Shown here in pieces: positions 11,441 through 11,521 of a DNA stretch of 11,521 nucleotides. Made by a program: the position numbers and the translations under genes. The notes under the pieces are model-generated. The model was not told the origin of the DNA. It saw only the letters and a program-made list of their open reading frames with translations, and did no database searches. The stretch comes from Deferribacteres bacterium (lineage in GTDB: Bacteria > Nitrospirota > Thermodesulfovibrionia > UBA6902). Numbering within the stretch: position 1 is the stretch's first letter; every line of letters begins with the position of its first letter. The stretch spans positions 1-11,521 of the forward strand of contig JAADFS010000318.1 of the NCBI GenBank assembly GCA_013152795.1, read 5' to 3'.

Positions 11441-11521
11441 ATGAAGAACAGGCATACAAAGAAGATAATCATAGTACTTATTATAGTGGCCCTGATAGCG
11501 GCCTTCAGGATATTCAATCTG
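11441..11521 (+). CDS. Partial gene: N-terminus of a membrane-anchored or exported protein
   Basis: Only 27 codons are in the window. A strong Shine-Dalgarno AGGAGGGG (11431-11438) precedes the ATG. The product begins MKNRHTKK followed by a hydrophobic stretch (IIIVLIIVALIAAF), so it is a signal anchor or signal peptide. I do not recognise the family from this much. It is not the soluble NarJ/EbdD-type chaperone expected with a type II molybdoenzyme. It may belong to the same operon or begin the next one. Confidence 0.7.
   Translation, partial: MKNRHTKKIIIVLIIVALIAAFRIFNL

Overview
All genes in this window lie on the + strand. It looks like a bacterial, probably strictly respiratory, chromosome segment. 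Heavy use of AGG (Arg) and ATA (Ile) codons, GC-rich genes separated by AT-rich or repeat-filled spacers, and the gene content suggest Nitrospirota (Thermodesulfovibrionia-like) or a related anaerobe. That assignment is an inference with moderate to low confidence.

Layout. 1-280 is a gene-free leader made of two pieces of an interspersed intergenic repeat, ending in a sigma70-like promoter. A 16-bp palindrome overlaps the -10 box of that promoter. 281-610 is an ArsR-type repressor. 760-1134 is a small exported protein, possibly OB-fold. 1194-2180 is a lipoprotein with two rhodanese domains. 2242-3333 is a YeeE/YedE-family sulfur-compound transporter that is open except for one in-frame TGA at codon 91. 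3599-11256 is a respiratory operon: a Tat-exported type II DMSO-reductase-family molybdenum catalytic subunit, a NarH/EbdB-like four-cluster Fe-S subunit, a Rieske protein, a full-length cytochrome b, and a pentaheme cytochrome c fused to an EbdC-like gamma domain. A membrane-anchored protein starts at 11441 and runs off the window.

Main result: the transporter is very probably a selenoprotein. The TGA at 2512-2514 sits exactly where this family has its conserved Cys (the Cys-Pro-Gly-Thr loop). The frame continues intact for 272 more residues. Eleven bases after the TGA there is a perfect 7-bp stem capped by AGGUCA. This carries the GGU that SelB recognises and is one base different from the loop of the classical E. 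coli fdhF SECIS. An ordinary gene caller would split it into two false genes (2242-2514 and 2569-3333).

How the parts may work together (inference): the transporter and the exported rhodanese handle a sulfane-sulfur, thiosulfate or perhaps selenium compound. The molybdenum enzyme oxidises or reduces an unidentified substrate outside the cytoplasmic membrane and exchanges electrons through beta, the gamma/cytochrome c fusion and the Rieske/cytochrome b pair with the quinone pool. This resembles in principle the haloarchaeal periplasmic-type Nar systems. The substrate cannot be read from sequence.

The spacers carry at least six copies or fragments of a modular repeat: a C-rich/G-rich hairpin that can alternatively form a G-quadruplex, and a GGCAGG hairpin with a compensatory base-pair change in one copy.
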